Source: JBKPNJ01 sp963695705 (GTDB lineage: Bacteria; Actinomycetota; Actinomycetes; Propionibacteriales; Nocardioidaceae). From it: a stretch of DNA of 64,000 bases. The position numbers and the translations under genes are program-made. The stretch spans positions 62,001 to 126,000 of the forward strand of contig CAVOHB010000013.1 in the NCBI GenBank assembly GCA_963695705.1, in the 5' to 3' direction. Of the stretch, positions 11,301 through 19,619 are shown one piece after another. A model generated the notes under the pieces. It was not told where the DNA came from. It made no database searches and saw only the letters and a program-made list of their open reading frames with translations. How positions within the stretch are numbered: the first letter of the stretch is position 1; each line of letters opens with the position of its first letter.

Positions 11301-12707
11301 GCTCTTCAAGGTGGCGAGGCTGATCGGTCCGGTCGGGAGCGCGGCGGCTCTGATCGCGAAGGCGTCCTTGGGCGGGAGGTTCTCCGCGGCCGGGTTGTTC
11401 GAGGAGACAAGCCCGCCGCCCTGGCGGGCCGACAGGTATCCGCAGTCCCTGACGATGGCCTCTGCGGCTGCGTTGTACGTGCCGAACGGGTAGTTGAAGC
11501 TCTGCGGGTCGTACCCCATCTGGGCCAGCCGCTGGCGGTCGTCGCAGACCTGGCTGTGCTTGTAGGCGGAGTCCTGCGCCGGGTCGCTGAAGTAGGTCTG
11601 GGTGAGGTCCTTGTGGTCCTTGCCCTCTCCCCCGATCTCGTTGCCGTCCTGGTCGAGCAGGTCGAGCTGCCACGAGGCCATGTATCCGGCCGCCTTGTTG
11701 TCGACCCAGCTGCTGACCACATAGAAGGTCCCGTGCATGTTGTGGGCCTTGAGCACGGGCCTGGCGTTGGTGTACTGGGTGACGAGGCCGTCGTTGAAGG
11801 TCAGCGCCACCGTCGTCGGGTCGGTGGGCAACGGCGGCGGCGTGGCGCCGCCCATCACGTCACGCACCGTCTTCACCGAGGTGCCGGCGGGGGCGCCTCC
11901 CGTCTGCCCGGTGTTCTTCAACCAGTCGAGGAACTGGCCGAGCACGGCGTCGTCCACCGGCTTCGACGAGGCCATGCAGGTGCTGTAGTTGGTGCTTCCC
12001 TGGTGGCAGACCTGCGTGAACGCCATCGGCACCCAGCCCCCGCCGTGCGTTGATGCGGCGTTGACCGCGGTCTGCAGGGTCGAAAGGGTGATGGCGCCGG
12101 TGGGGAAGTTCGCAGTGCGGACGTTGAAGGCGTCTGCGGGCGGGATGGGCTCCGCGTAGGGAGTCGTGTTCGGCGGTAGGCCACCGATGTTCCGGCCGGC
12201 GAGGTATCCGCATCCCCGGACGATCGACTCTGCCGCCGCGTTGACCGCCGCCGCAGGGTAGGCGAATGTCGACGGCGCCAGGCCCATGTCGATGAGCCGT
12301 TGCCGGTCGTCGCAGACCTGAGCCTGCTTGTACGCCAGGTCCTGGGCGGGATCGGTGAAGTATGTGGCAGTGAGGCTCTTGTGATCCTTGCCCATCCCGC
12401 CGATCTCGTCACCGTCGCGGTACAGGTTGCGCAGCTGGGCCCAGGACATGCTGGAGTTGCTCGCCGCGTCGACCCATCCGCTGGCGGCGTAGAACGTGCC
12501 GTTCATAGCATGCGACTGCAACAGCGGCCGCGCATAGCTGTACTGGCTGGTGTGCGCGTCATTGAACGTCAGCGAGACCACGGTGGTAGTTGCCGCCTGG
12601 GCCGACGGGGCCAGCGGTGCCAGAGTCAGCGCAGCCACGCCGGCCAGCGTCAAGGATGAGGTCACAGCGGCGCGGCAGTAGTGACGGCCACGCTGGGATA
12701 CGGACAT
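5339..12707 (-). CDS. Giant secreted protein: three deacetylase domains, Ig-like array, IPT/TIG-like end
   Basis: The ATG at 12707 has GAGGAAA six bases upstream and opens a clear signal peptide ending APSAQA. The gene reads in four frames joined near 10861, 9008, 7246 and 6890. Removing four bases from 7369 gives exactly 2455 codons. Three NodB-like domains follow the signal. The first two carry TFND instead of TFDD and GKDHK instead of the HxxxH motif; the third has canonical TFDDG and GGHTLDH. Then come about 14 Ig-like domains of about 98 residues and three IPT/TIG-like domains (TSVSPTSVGQGALAKTLTVS), the first two ending in a TCTGC pair. No LPXTG or transmembrane anchor is seen. Likely a wall-associated or secreted glycan deacetylase or adhesin. 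Confidence 0.8.
6160..9750 (-). repeat. Four copies of an 897-bp three-Ig-domain super-repeat
   Basis: Inside the giant gene the Ig-like domains repeat as triplets (PVVAVTAP, PVVTLTAP and PAVAVTQP types). The same landmark sequence recurs at 6937, 7835, 8732 and 9630. The spacings are 898, 897 and 898, and the two 898-bp intervals each contain one recognised extra base. The true unit is therefore 897 bp, or 299 codons. Long tracts between copies look nearly identical at DNA level, which indicates recent duplication or gene conversion. The last triplet (nearest 6160) is the most diverged in its third domain. Confidence 0.9.
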
Positions 12708-13039
12708 GAATTTCCTCGCTGCCTCGGACGCACGACAAACACCCAGTCTGATGACGGAGCGCTGGTGCCTACAGGCGGAAACTAACATCGCCGTCGGGGG
12801 CGGAAATACGTTTTGCAGAAATACCCCTGCACAATTCCTTGGGACTCCAACACGCCATTGCTAAGCGAATGCAATCTCATACAGAGCGTGTGTTTCACCA
12901 CCTTGATGTGACGCTCAACGCTGCATTCAACACGGAGCGTGAGTCCCTTTTAGGCGGGCGTCGATGACTCGATTCGGGGAATGAGCGAGCGCGGGGCACG
13001 CGTGAGACACACGCCGCCGGAAATTCACCAGAGCGCCGG
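12708..13039. other. Intergenic region between the giant gene and the IclR gene
   Basis: This stretch of 332 bp is visibly less GC-rich than its surroundings between about 12780 and 12960, as expected for a promoter region. It probably carries the promoter of the giant gene reading leftwards. It contains GAGCGTG-like motifs near 12884 and 12943 and an inverse ACGCTC near 12911, but spacing and symmetry are too weak to call an operator. No small gene with a convincing ribosome-binding site was found. Confidence 0.4.
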
Positions 13040-13706
13040 CTATGGGAGGTCTTCGCTACCCCCGGCCCCCGTGAGACCGCCCGCGATCTCGGCCGCCGCC
13101 CGGGCCACCAACGGCCCAACGAGGTCGACGTCGAGGTCCTCCAGCGCGACCACGCCCACTGACGCCTCGACCGCGGGGACGCCGAGCACCGGTGCGGCTA
13201 CGCCATGGGCACCGCGCTGCAGCTCGCCGTCGGTTGCCACATACGCCCGGCTGCCTCGGCGGCCGCGCCCGAGCAGGATCGCTCGCCCGGCAGCCCCGCG
13301 CTCGAGGGGATGCCGTCGCACCCACCCGGTAGGCGACGTGGAAGTCGGTCCCGCTGGGTTCGACGACAGCGATCGCGAGCGACTCCGCGCCGTCGGCGAT
13401 GGTCAGGTGCGCGGTGGCACCAACCCGGTCCGCCAGGGACCGCAGCACCGGGTTCGCCCAGGCGCGCAGCATCGGCTGCACACCCTGGGACAGATGGAGT
13501 ACGGCGAGCCCCAGGTGCACGCGGGCGTTCCCGTCCCGGCGGGCCAGGTGATGTTGCTCCAGAGTGGCAACGAGCCGATACACCACGGTCCGGGTCACGC
13601 CGAGCCCGGCGGCGAGCTCGTTGATGGTCAGCCCCTGCTCGCTCTCGGCCAGCAGGGTGAGGACTCGCAACCCCCGGTCGAGCGTCTGGGAGGTCTCAGA
13701 TCCCAC
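13040..13706 (-). CDS. IclR-family transcriptional regulator (one frameshift)
   Basis: A 221-residue regulator once one extra base near 13315 is removed (666 bases, 222 codons). The N-terminal winged helix spans about residues 5-70 (QTLDRGLRVLTLLAESEQGL, then ELAAGLGVTRTVVYRLVATL). The C-terminal effector domain continues through the break with the typical sequence HPLERGAAGRAIL after YRVG. It overlaps the end of the MFS gene upstream by 11 bp, so it is cotranscribed with the exporter and probably regulates it. The effector domain is shorter than in many IclR proteins. The ligand is unknown. Confidence 0.8.
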
Positions 13707-15153
13707 GTACGGACCCTAGCGCCGCCGCCCGATCAGGTGGCGGCGTCGCCACCCCGCCAACCGCGCCGTCCCCGGAATCTGCCGTGTCGTTGACGGCCGG
13801 CCGCACCCGGGTGGCCGCCACGACCGCCGCGGCCGCGATCGTCGTCATCACCGCGAAGATGCTGCCGAACACGACGGCCTCCGATGTCGACGAGCGAAGC
13901 GTGGCGAACAGCACGCCACCGATCCCGGTGCAGATGATCGACCCGAGGGCGTCGGACATCTGGAGCGCGGCGGCGTTCGCACCCTGGCTCGCCACCTCGG
14001 AGAGCTCGATGAGCATGACAGACATGCTCGACATCGCCAGTCCCATCCCCGTACCGGCCACCACCCAGCCGACCGCGACGCTGATCGCCGGGACAACGGG
14101 CAGGGCCGCGAGCCCGGCGATGGCGATGCCGAGTGCTGACTGCCCCGCCCCCAGGACCACGAGCCGCGATCTGGGGGTGCCGAGAGTGGGGCGGCCCTGC
14201 CACCACGACCCCGCGGCCCAGCCGAACGCGGCTCCGGTGATCGACAGGCCTCCCATGGTTGGTGACAGCCCACGATGCTCCACCAGCATCAGCGGGATGA
14301 ACGACTCCGCTCCGAAGAACGAACCGGCCACGAGCCCCCGCACTGCCACCACCGAGGGAAGCCCACGCTGTAGCCGGAGGGTGCCGCGAGGGAACAGCGT
14401 GCGTACGCCGGGCGTGAGCAGCGCCGTCCCGACCAGGATTCCGATCGCCGCGAGCAGCCAGCTGCGGTGCTCGGCCTGCTGGCCGCCCAGCTGCATGGTC
14501 GCGGCCCCGACCGCCAGGGCCAGCGCCCACCTGATCCTGCCGCCCCCGCGCCGGGCACGCTTGGTGGCGGGCAGCCGGCGCAGCACCGGGCCGATCAACA
14601 GCAGCGGCGGCAGTACGCACGGGATGAGGCCCAGGAAGACCAGCCGCCAGGTCAGCTGTTCGGTGATCACACCGGCGACCAATGGTCCGAGAATCGACGG
14701 CAACACCCATGCCGCGGAGATCGCCGCGAAGACTCTGGGCCGCAACGCTGCCGGATAGACCTGGGCGACCAGCACGTACACCGCGACGATCATCGCCCCG
14801 ACGCCGAGCCCCTGGATGAGCCGACCCACCACGAATGGCCACATCGCCGGGGCCAGGCCCGCGACCAGGAGACCGGTGCCGAAGACCAGGGTCCCTCCGA
14901 CCAGGGGCCTGCCGGGTCCGGTGCGGTCGGCGAGGTCGCCGGCAACCGCGGTGGCGAACAGGACCGCGATCAGGAAGCCGGTGAAGGCCCAGGCGTACAG
15001 GCTCAGGCCGTCCAGCTCGCGGGCGGCGACGGGCATCGCGGTGGCGACAGCCATCGCCTCGAACGCCGCCAGCGCGATGAGGGCGACGATGCCGACCGTC
15101 ACGCGGCGGTACGGCGGAGCCAGGATGCTCGTGACCTCCGCCGGACCCGTCAT
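13696..15153 (-). CDS. MFS transporter, multidrug-efflux type
   Basis: A 485-residue integral membrane protein with about 14 hydrophobic segments, which matches DHA2-like drug:proton antiporters more than 12-helix sugar carriers. The loop 2-3 motif appears as GDLADRTGPGRP, and motif C-like glycines occur around LPSILGPLVAG. I chose the ATG at 15153; a TTG two codons upstream is possible. The start codon adjoins a perfect inverted repeat (15154-15174), which suggests tight local repression. The IclR gene follows in an overlapping arrangement. Substrate is not predictable. Confidence 0.8.
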   Translation of the reverse strand: MTGPAEVTSILAPPYRRVTVGIVALIALAAFEAMAVATAMPVAARELDGLSLYAWAFTGFLIAVLFATAVAGDLADRTGPGRPLVGGTLVFGTGLLVAGLAPAMWPFVVGRLIQGLGVGAMIVAVYVLVAQVYPAALRPRVFAAISAAWVLPSILGPLVAGVITEQLTWRLVFLGLIPCVLPPLLLIGPVLRRLPATKRARRGGGRIRWALALAVGAATMQLGGQQAEHRSWLLAAIGILVGTALLTPGVRTLFPRGTLRLQRGLPSVVAVRGLVAGSFFGAESFIPLMLVEHRGLSPTMGGLSITGAAFGWAAGSWWQGRPTLGTPRSRLVVLGAGQSALGIAIAGLAALPVVPAISVAVGWVVAGTGMGLAMSSMSVMLIELSEVASQGANAAALQMSDALGSIICTGIGGVLFATLRSSTSEAVVFGSIFAVMTTIAAAAVVAATRVRPAVNDTADSGDGAVGGVATPPPDRAAALGSVRGI

Positions 15154-15174
15154 GACCAAAGCATATCTTTGGTC
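15154..15174 (-). promoter_or_regulatory. Operator-like inverted repeat abutting the MFS start codon
   Basis: GACCAAAG and CTTTGGTC form a perfect 8-bp inverted repeat around a 5-bp CATAT centre. It begins at the base next to the ATG of the MFS gene. A dimeric repressor bound here would block translation-initiation or transcription-start sequences. No Shine-Dalgarno sequence is visible between the repeat and the ATG, so the message may be leaderless. The cognate regulator could be the downstream IclR protein, but this is inference. Confidence 0.6.
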
Positions 15175-15214
15175 CTAACGCTTGGAACAGAGCCGTTAGC
15201 GCGTCGGCGACGCC

Positions 15215-15490
15215 TCAGCCCGTGCCCTCGTCCCCGTCCTCGGGACCGGGCCGCAGACCCGACCACAGCTCCTGGCACTCGGGGCAGACCGGGAAGCGTT
15301 GCGGGTCACGGCTGGGCACCCAGACCTTGCCGCACAGCGCGACCACGGGCGTGCCCTCGACCATCGCGGCCGTCAGCTTGTCCTTGGGCACATAGTGCGA
15401 GAACCGCTCGTGGTCGCCGTCGCCGAACGAAGTCTGCGGCCGGGTCTCCTGAACCGTCTCCGTGACTTGCGGACTCAGGTGTGTGCTCAC
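15215..15490 (-). CDS. DUF3039 domain-containing protein
   Basis: A short actinobacterial protein of about 91 residues from the GTG at 15490; the open frame allows an ATG at 15520. The core DHERFSHYVPKDKL followed by VVALCGKVWVPSRD and FPVCPECQE is characteristic of DUF3039. Three cysteines (LCGK and CPEC) suggest a small metal-binding or structural motif. Function is not established for the family. It sits between an exporter gene and the AlgH gene on the same strand, with no obvious shared pathway. Confidence 0.85.
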   Translation of the reverse strand: MSTHLSPQVTETVQETRPQTSFGDGDHERFSHYVPKDKLTAAMVEGTPVVALCGKVWVPSRDPQRFPVCPECQELWSGLRPGPEDGDEGTG

Positions 15491-15563
15491 CAGGGAAGTG
15501 TACGAGCATCGCCGAAGCATCGACCATTGACGGCCGGCACCAGATCGTCGGAAAGGTCGCCGG

Positions 15564-16160
15564 TCAGTTCATGCTCGGATCGGCGGGATAGCTCGCCACG
15601 AACGACAGCGCTCCCGGCTGTCGGCGGAGCACTCGGCGCCACAGATGCTCCGGGTCGGTGTCGAAGACGTCCGCCGGCTCGGCGGGCACCACGTACCAGG
15701 CGCCCTCGTCGATCTCGTCCTCCAGCTGGCCACCGGCCCAGCCGGCGTACCCGACATAGATGCGCATCCCGGCCAGCGCCCCGGCCAGCAGCTCGGGAGG
15801 CGTGTCGAGGTCGACCAGTCCGGTCCGTTCGTACAGCCGCTTCCACCCGACCGGCGTCTCGTGCACCGCGGACAGGTCGCGGACGGCACCGAGTCCGAGC
15901 GCGGAGTCCGTCGAGACGGGTCCACCGGAGAACAGCACCCCGGGACCGGGAACGACGTCGCTCCACACCGGCAGCACGTCCAGCACCTGCAGCTCGGTCG
16001 GCCGGTTGAGTATCACTCCGAGGGCGCCGTCCTGGTCATGGTCGAGCAGCAGGACGACCGCACGGTGGAACTGCCCGTCGGCGAGCCTGGGCGTGGCCAG
16101 CAGCAGGTAGCCGGTCAGGCTCGCGGTACCGAGGGACCGGTCGCCCGGGTGCTGCGACAT
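15564..16160 (-). CDS. YqgE/AlgH family protein (UPF0301)
   Basis: A complete 198-residue protein from the ATG at 16160. The N-terminal LTGYLLLATPRLADGQFHRA, then VVLLLDHDQDGALGVILNRP, and a central FSGGPV motif are diagnostic of the YqgE/AlgH fold. The frame is open further upstream but without family similarity, so the ATG at MSQHPGD was chosen. The molecular function of the family is unresolved despite the AlgH name. It lies 58 bp downstream of the malic enzyme stop on the same strand. Confidence 0.9.
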   Translation of the reverse strand: MSQHPGDRSLGTASLTGYLLLATPRLADGQFHRAVVLLLDHDQDGALGVILNRPTELQVLDVLPVWSDVVPGPGVLFSGGPVSTDSALGLGAVRDLSAVHETPVGWKRLYERTGLVDLDTPPELLAGALAGMRIYVGYAGWAGGQLEDEIDEGAWYVVPAEPADVFDTDPEHLWRRVLRRQPGALSFVASYPADPSMN

Positions 16161-16218
16161 GGCCCCATCATGCACCGATGTGCCCGCGCCGTGAACGCCC
16201 GTGCTGCCCGCACCGGAG

Positions 16219-17604
16219 TCAGCCGACCGCCGTGTCCCGTACGGCGGTGGCCACCGCCTGGTGCACATCGGCATGGAACACACTGGGGATGATGTAGTGC
16301 GCGTTGAGCTCGTCGTCGGTGACCACGGCGGCGACGGCCTTGGCCGCTGCGAGCAACAGGTCGTCCCCCACCCGGCGGCTCTGCGCGTCGAGCAGGCCGC
16401 GGAAGACGCCTGGGAACGCCAGCACGTTGTTGATCTGGTTGGAGTAGTCCGAGCGGCCGGTGGCGACGACGGCCGCGTGCTGCTGTGCCTGCGACGGATC
16501 CACCTCCGGATCGGGGTTGGCGAGCGCGAAGACGATGGCTCCGGGCGCCATCGTCGCGATGTCGTCACCGTCCAGGATGTCGGGCGCCGACACTCCGATG
16601 AGGACGTCGGTGCCCTTGAGAGCTCCGCGCAGGTCGCCGGTCAGCTGGGCGGCATTGGTGTGCTCGGCGATCCACACCAGCGACGGATCCATCGACGAGC
16701 GATGGCGGTGGATCACGCCCCCCACGTCGGCGACCACGACATCGCCCGCCCCTGCCTGAAGCAGCAGCTTGAGGATGGCCGTTCCAGCCGCTCCCGCGCC
16801 GGACAGCACTATCCGAACGTCGGCGATGTCCTTGCCCACCACCCGCAGCGCGTTCGTCAGTGCGGCGAGGACGACGATCGCGGTGCCGTGCTGGTCGTCA
16901 TGGAAGACGGGGATGTCGAGCAGCTCGCGCAGCCGGGCCTCCACCTCGAAACATCGCGGTGCAGAGATGTCCTCGAGGTTGATGCCGGCGAACACCGGCG
17001 CGATGATCTGCACGGTGCGCACGATCTCGTCGACGTCCTGGGTGTCCAGGCAGATGGGCCAGGCGTCGATACTGGCGAAGCGCTTGAACAGCGCGGCCTT
17101 GCCCTCCATCACCGGGAGTGCAGCCGCCGGGCCGATGTTGCCCAGACCGAGAACCGCCGAGCCGTCGGTCACGACCGCGACCGCGTTGCGCTTGACGGTC
17201 AGCCGGCGCGCGTCCTCGGGGTTGGCTGCGATGGCCGAGGAGATCCTGGCCACGCCGGGCGTGTAGATCATCGAGAGGTCGTCCCTGTTGCGGATCGGGT
17301 GCTTGGACTGCATCTCGATAACCCCACCGAGGTGCATCAGGAACGTACGGTCGGAGACCTTGTGGATCGTCACCGACTCCAGTTCAGCGAGCGCGGCGAC
17401 GATGAGATCCGCGTGAGCGGTGTCGGTCGCCGCGCACGTCACGTCGATACTCAGCCGGTCGTGGCCGGAGCCGGAGACATCGAGTGCGGTCACCACGCCG
17501 CCCGCGCGCTCCACCGTCGACGTCAGCTGGCTGACAGCCGAGCCGCCGGCCGGGACGCCGAGCCGTACGGTGATCGAGTAGGAGATGCTCGGAGTGGCAG
17601 ACAC
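16219..17604 (-). CDS. NAD(P)-dependent malic enzyme with N-terminal ACT domain
   Basis: Decarboxylates malate to pyruvate and CO2. The protein is complete at 461 residues. An ACT-like regulatory domain occupies about residues 9-85. The malic N domain has Y114 in YTPGV and the catalytic lysine in EGKA (K169). The metal ligands are in ED (211-212) and HDDQHGT (235-241). The NAD(P)-binding domain shows SGAGAAG near 269-275. The ACT domain suggests allosteric control by a small metabolite. It is intact, unlike many genes in this window, and lies in a run of same-strand housekeeping genes. Confidence 0.92.
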   Translation of the reverse strand: MSATPSISYSITVRLGVPAGGSAVSQLTSTVERAGGVVTALDVSGSGHDRLSIDVTCAATDTAHADLIVAALAELESVTIHKVSDRTFLMHLGGVIEMQSKHPIRNRDDLSMIYTPGVARISSAIAANPEDARRLTVKRNAVAVVTDGSAVLGLGNIGPAAALPVMEGKAALFKRFASIDAWPICLDTQDVDEIVRTVQIIAPVFAGINLEDISAPRCFEVEARLRELLDIPVFHDDQHGTAIVVLAALTNALRVVGKDIADVRIVLSGAGAAGTAILKLLLQAGAGDVVVADVGGVIHRHRSSMDPSLVWIAEHTNAAQLTGDLRGALKGTDVLIGVSAPDILDGDDIATMAPGAIVFALANPDPEVDPSQAQQHAAVVATGRSDYSNQINNVLAFPGVFRGLLDAQSRRVGDDLLLAAAKAVAAVVTDDELNAHYIIPSVFHADVHQAVATAVRDTAVG

Positions 17605-17664
17605 GACACACAGTTTTGCAGAACACGCCCGAGATCAGTCAGTACCAGTCGGCCGGTCGGGTCG

Positions 17665-18696
17665 CTATCTCACCGTGACCCTCGAACCGGTCGCCGGGAT
17701 GAGCTCGGTCCAGACGTGTCCGGCCGGAACCGCCAACGGGCCGTCACTGGTCGTCAGCTCGAGCGGCGCGCTCGCGTCCGCCTTCGTCCAGTTGGCAGCC
17801 ACCATCTGTCCGTCGTGGAACAGAGTGGCCGTTCCCTTGCCGAAGAAGAGTGCCTCGGGAACCGGGTTGCCGGCCGGGTCCAGGTATCCGGCGTCGCCGA
17901 AGGGAACGCGCAGGACCAGGACGCTGTCGGGTACGAAGTCGTCTCCAGGCGCGGCCAGGCTGTCCTGCCGGATGTAGCCCTGGCCGTCGACGTACTTCCA
18001 GGAAGTGGTGTGCGCGCCTGAGAAGACCACGTCGAAGCTCCCCGCCGGCTTTCCGCCCGGGAAGTCGCTCTCGCTCCCGAACGAGAAGTAGGGGTGCATC
18101 GGCGTCCGCCCCTTGAAGGTGCCGGCGAGCGTCTGCAGGTTGACCATCAGGTTGTACGGAGCCACTCCGCGGCTGTCGTCGCGGACGAAGCCCTTGCTCC
18201 CCTCTCGCTCCGACCCGGTGGTGATCTTGGCCCCCGCGATCCGCGCGAGAGTTCGAGGAGCACCTCCGGAACCGACCAGGATCGCGTCGATCGGCTTGAC
18301 GATCCCGATGTCGGTGGCGCGCATGGACCGGGCCGGACCGACGGGGCCCGGCGGGAGAGTCGAGTAGAAGAACGTCGCCAGGCGGGTCAGGCCGCCTTCG
18401 ACCAGCTCCTCCACGACCATGTCCGCCGATGCCAGGCCGACCTGCGGGGCCGCGGCGGGCGTGTTGTCGATCTTCACCACGAATACCCCGTGACCCGGGA
18501 GGTCACCGTCGACGGGCAGTCCGGTGAGCGGCCACTGGTGGTTCAGGGTGACCAGAGCCGCGGTGTTCTGGCTCACCGGAGTGGTGGAGTCGGCGGCATC
18601 CGGCCCGCCACCTCCACTGCACGCCGACGTGACGAGACATATCACGAGCGCGAGTCCGCCGAGGGCTCGGCGACGGGACATCGGGGGGCGGGGCAT
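17665..18696 (-). CDS. DUF3048 domain lipoprotein (YerB-like)
   Basis: A 343-residue lipoprotein with a short charged N-terminus, a hydrophobic stretch and the lipobox LVTSAC, so it should be acylated and attached to the membrane outer face. The DUF3048 core includes VVKIDNTPAAAPQVGL, VVEELVEGGLTRLATFF and PARSMRATDI. The C-terminal part contains the segment W..ELIP typical of the family. Function is not established; Bacillus YerB is the usual reference. It is intact and lies between malic enzyme and the NlpC/P60 gene. Confidence 0.9.
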   Translation of the reverse strand: MPRPPMSRRRALGGLALVICLVTSACSGGGGPDAADSTTPVSQNTAALVTLNHQWPLTGLPVDGDLPGHGVFVVKIDNTPAAAPQVGLASADMVVEELVEGGLTRLATFFYSTLPPGPVGPARSMRATDIGIVKPIDAILVGSGGAPRTLARIAGAKITTGSEREGSKGFVRDDSRGVAPYNLMVNLQTLAGTFKGRTPMHPYFSFGSESDFPGGKPAGSFDVVFSGAHTTSWKYVDGQGYIRQDSLAAPGDDFVPDSVLVLRVPFGDAGYLDPAGNPVPEALFFGKGTATLFHDGQMVAANWTKADASAPLELTTSDGPLAVPAGHVWTELIPATGSRVTVR

Positions 18697-18805
18697 GTGG
18701 CAAGTGTGACTCGCCGATCGCCGGATCCCACCTGCCGCCGCGCCGATGGCGTGTCACGGGTCGGCAGGGCGCCGGTCCAGGCCGGGCCGCGAGTCAGCGC
18801 CGGGC

Positions 18806-19321
18806 TCAGTGGCGGCGCAGGGTACCGGCGTACCAGGCGCCGGTCCAGATCCGCTCCCGGTGGACGACCTGACCGGTGTAGGGGGCATGCAGGATGTACT
18901 CCGATCCGTGCCGGCGGCCGGCGAAGATCCCGACGTGGTAGACGCTGCCCCCGCTGTCGTGGAAGAAGACCAGGTCACCGCGCCGGATGTTGCTCTTCTT
19001 GATGTGCCGCACGGAGTGGTACTGCTCGTCGGCCGTGCGCGGAAGGCGGAGCCCGGCCCTGGCGAAGGAGTACTCCGTCAGGCCGGAGCAGTCGAAGGCG
19101 TTGGGGCCCTCGGCGCCGTAGACGTACGGGTCGCCTTTCTGGTTCACGGCGACGGCGACGGCGTGCGCGATCTTGACTGCGCGGTGGTGGCCATGGTGGT
19201 GATGGTGATGGTGATGGCGGCTCCTGGCCTCGGCGGGTGTCGCGAAGACACAGGTGAGCACGAGGATGCAGGCGAGCAGGATGGGCAGCGCACAGCGCTG
19301 CCGCGCGGTCGACGCAGGCAT
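18806..19321 (-). CDS. Secreted NlpC/P60 peptidase with a His-rich segment
   Basis: A 171-residue secreted cell-wall hydrolase. A signal peptide (residues 1-30) is followed by a natural run of eight histidines (36-43) and two more after a glycine. The NlpC/P60 domain has the catalytic Cys78 in FDCSGL, His129 in VYHVGIF and a third polar residue at H145 in ILHAP. The ATG at 19321 has AAGGGA just upstream. The leader RNA is a cyclic-di-AMP riboswitch, a known arrangement for actinobacterial wall-lysing genes. It should cleave peptide bonds in peptidoglycan stem peptides. The His tract may bind zinc or nickel, but that is inference. Confidence 0.9.
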   Translation of the reverse strand: MPASTARQRCALPILLACILVLTCVFATPAEARSRHHHHHHHHGHHRAVKIAHAVAVAVNQKGDPYVYGAEGPNAFDCSGLTEYSFARAGLRLPRTADEQYHSVRHIKKSNIRRGDLVFFHDSGGSVYHVGIFAGRRHGSEYILHAPYTGQVVHRERIWTGAWYAGTLRRH

Positions 19322-19325
19322 GAGT

Positions 19326-19485
19326 GTCCCTTCCCACGCCTGCGAGGTGAGCTGTCGGGTTAGGGCGAGGAAGGTGCCCTGCCACCACGTGGGTGACTTC
19401 ACCCCGAGCGGCGACCGATGATGACGCTGGTCGCCGCGGAAGTGGGTCCCCCGCTTCTGTCCGTGAAATGTCTAGGGGGTGGAGG
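19326..19485 (-). ncRNA. Cyclic-di-AMP riboswitch (ydaO-yuaA)
   Basis: Reading leftwards, the leader contains GCGGGGGACCCAC, then CTCGGGGTGAAGTC, then AGGGCACCTTCC, CCCTAACCCGACAGCTCACC with TCGCAGGCG, and a final GGAAGGGA. These conserved blocks occur in the right order for the ydaO class. The last strand GGAAGGGA overlaps the Shine-Dalgarno sequence of the NlpC/P60 gene, so ligand binding would be expected to hide the ribosome-binding site. The 5' boundary is approximate. Confidence 0.9.
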
Positions 19486-19619
19486 GCGCACCGGCGGACA
19501 GAATTCGGCGTATCCGGTGGCCCTGTATTCAGTTGAAGCCTAGCGACCATAGAGGCATCGAGGGCAAAGTGCAACTGCTTGCGGGGATTCGTGACCTTTG
19601 ATATGGACGAACCGTCGGG

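Noticed and set aside
5339..12707. Programmed frameshifting in the giant gene
   Set aside because: Four separate shifts with no slippery sequence, and three are plain extra bases relative to sister repeats.
13784..15465. Rightward frames opposite the MFS transporter gene
   Set aside because: The leftward frame encodes a clear membrane transporter; the opposite frames are high-GC shadows.
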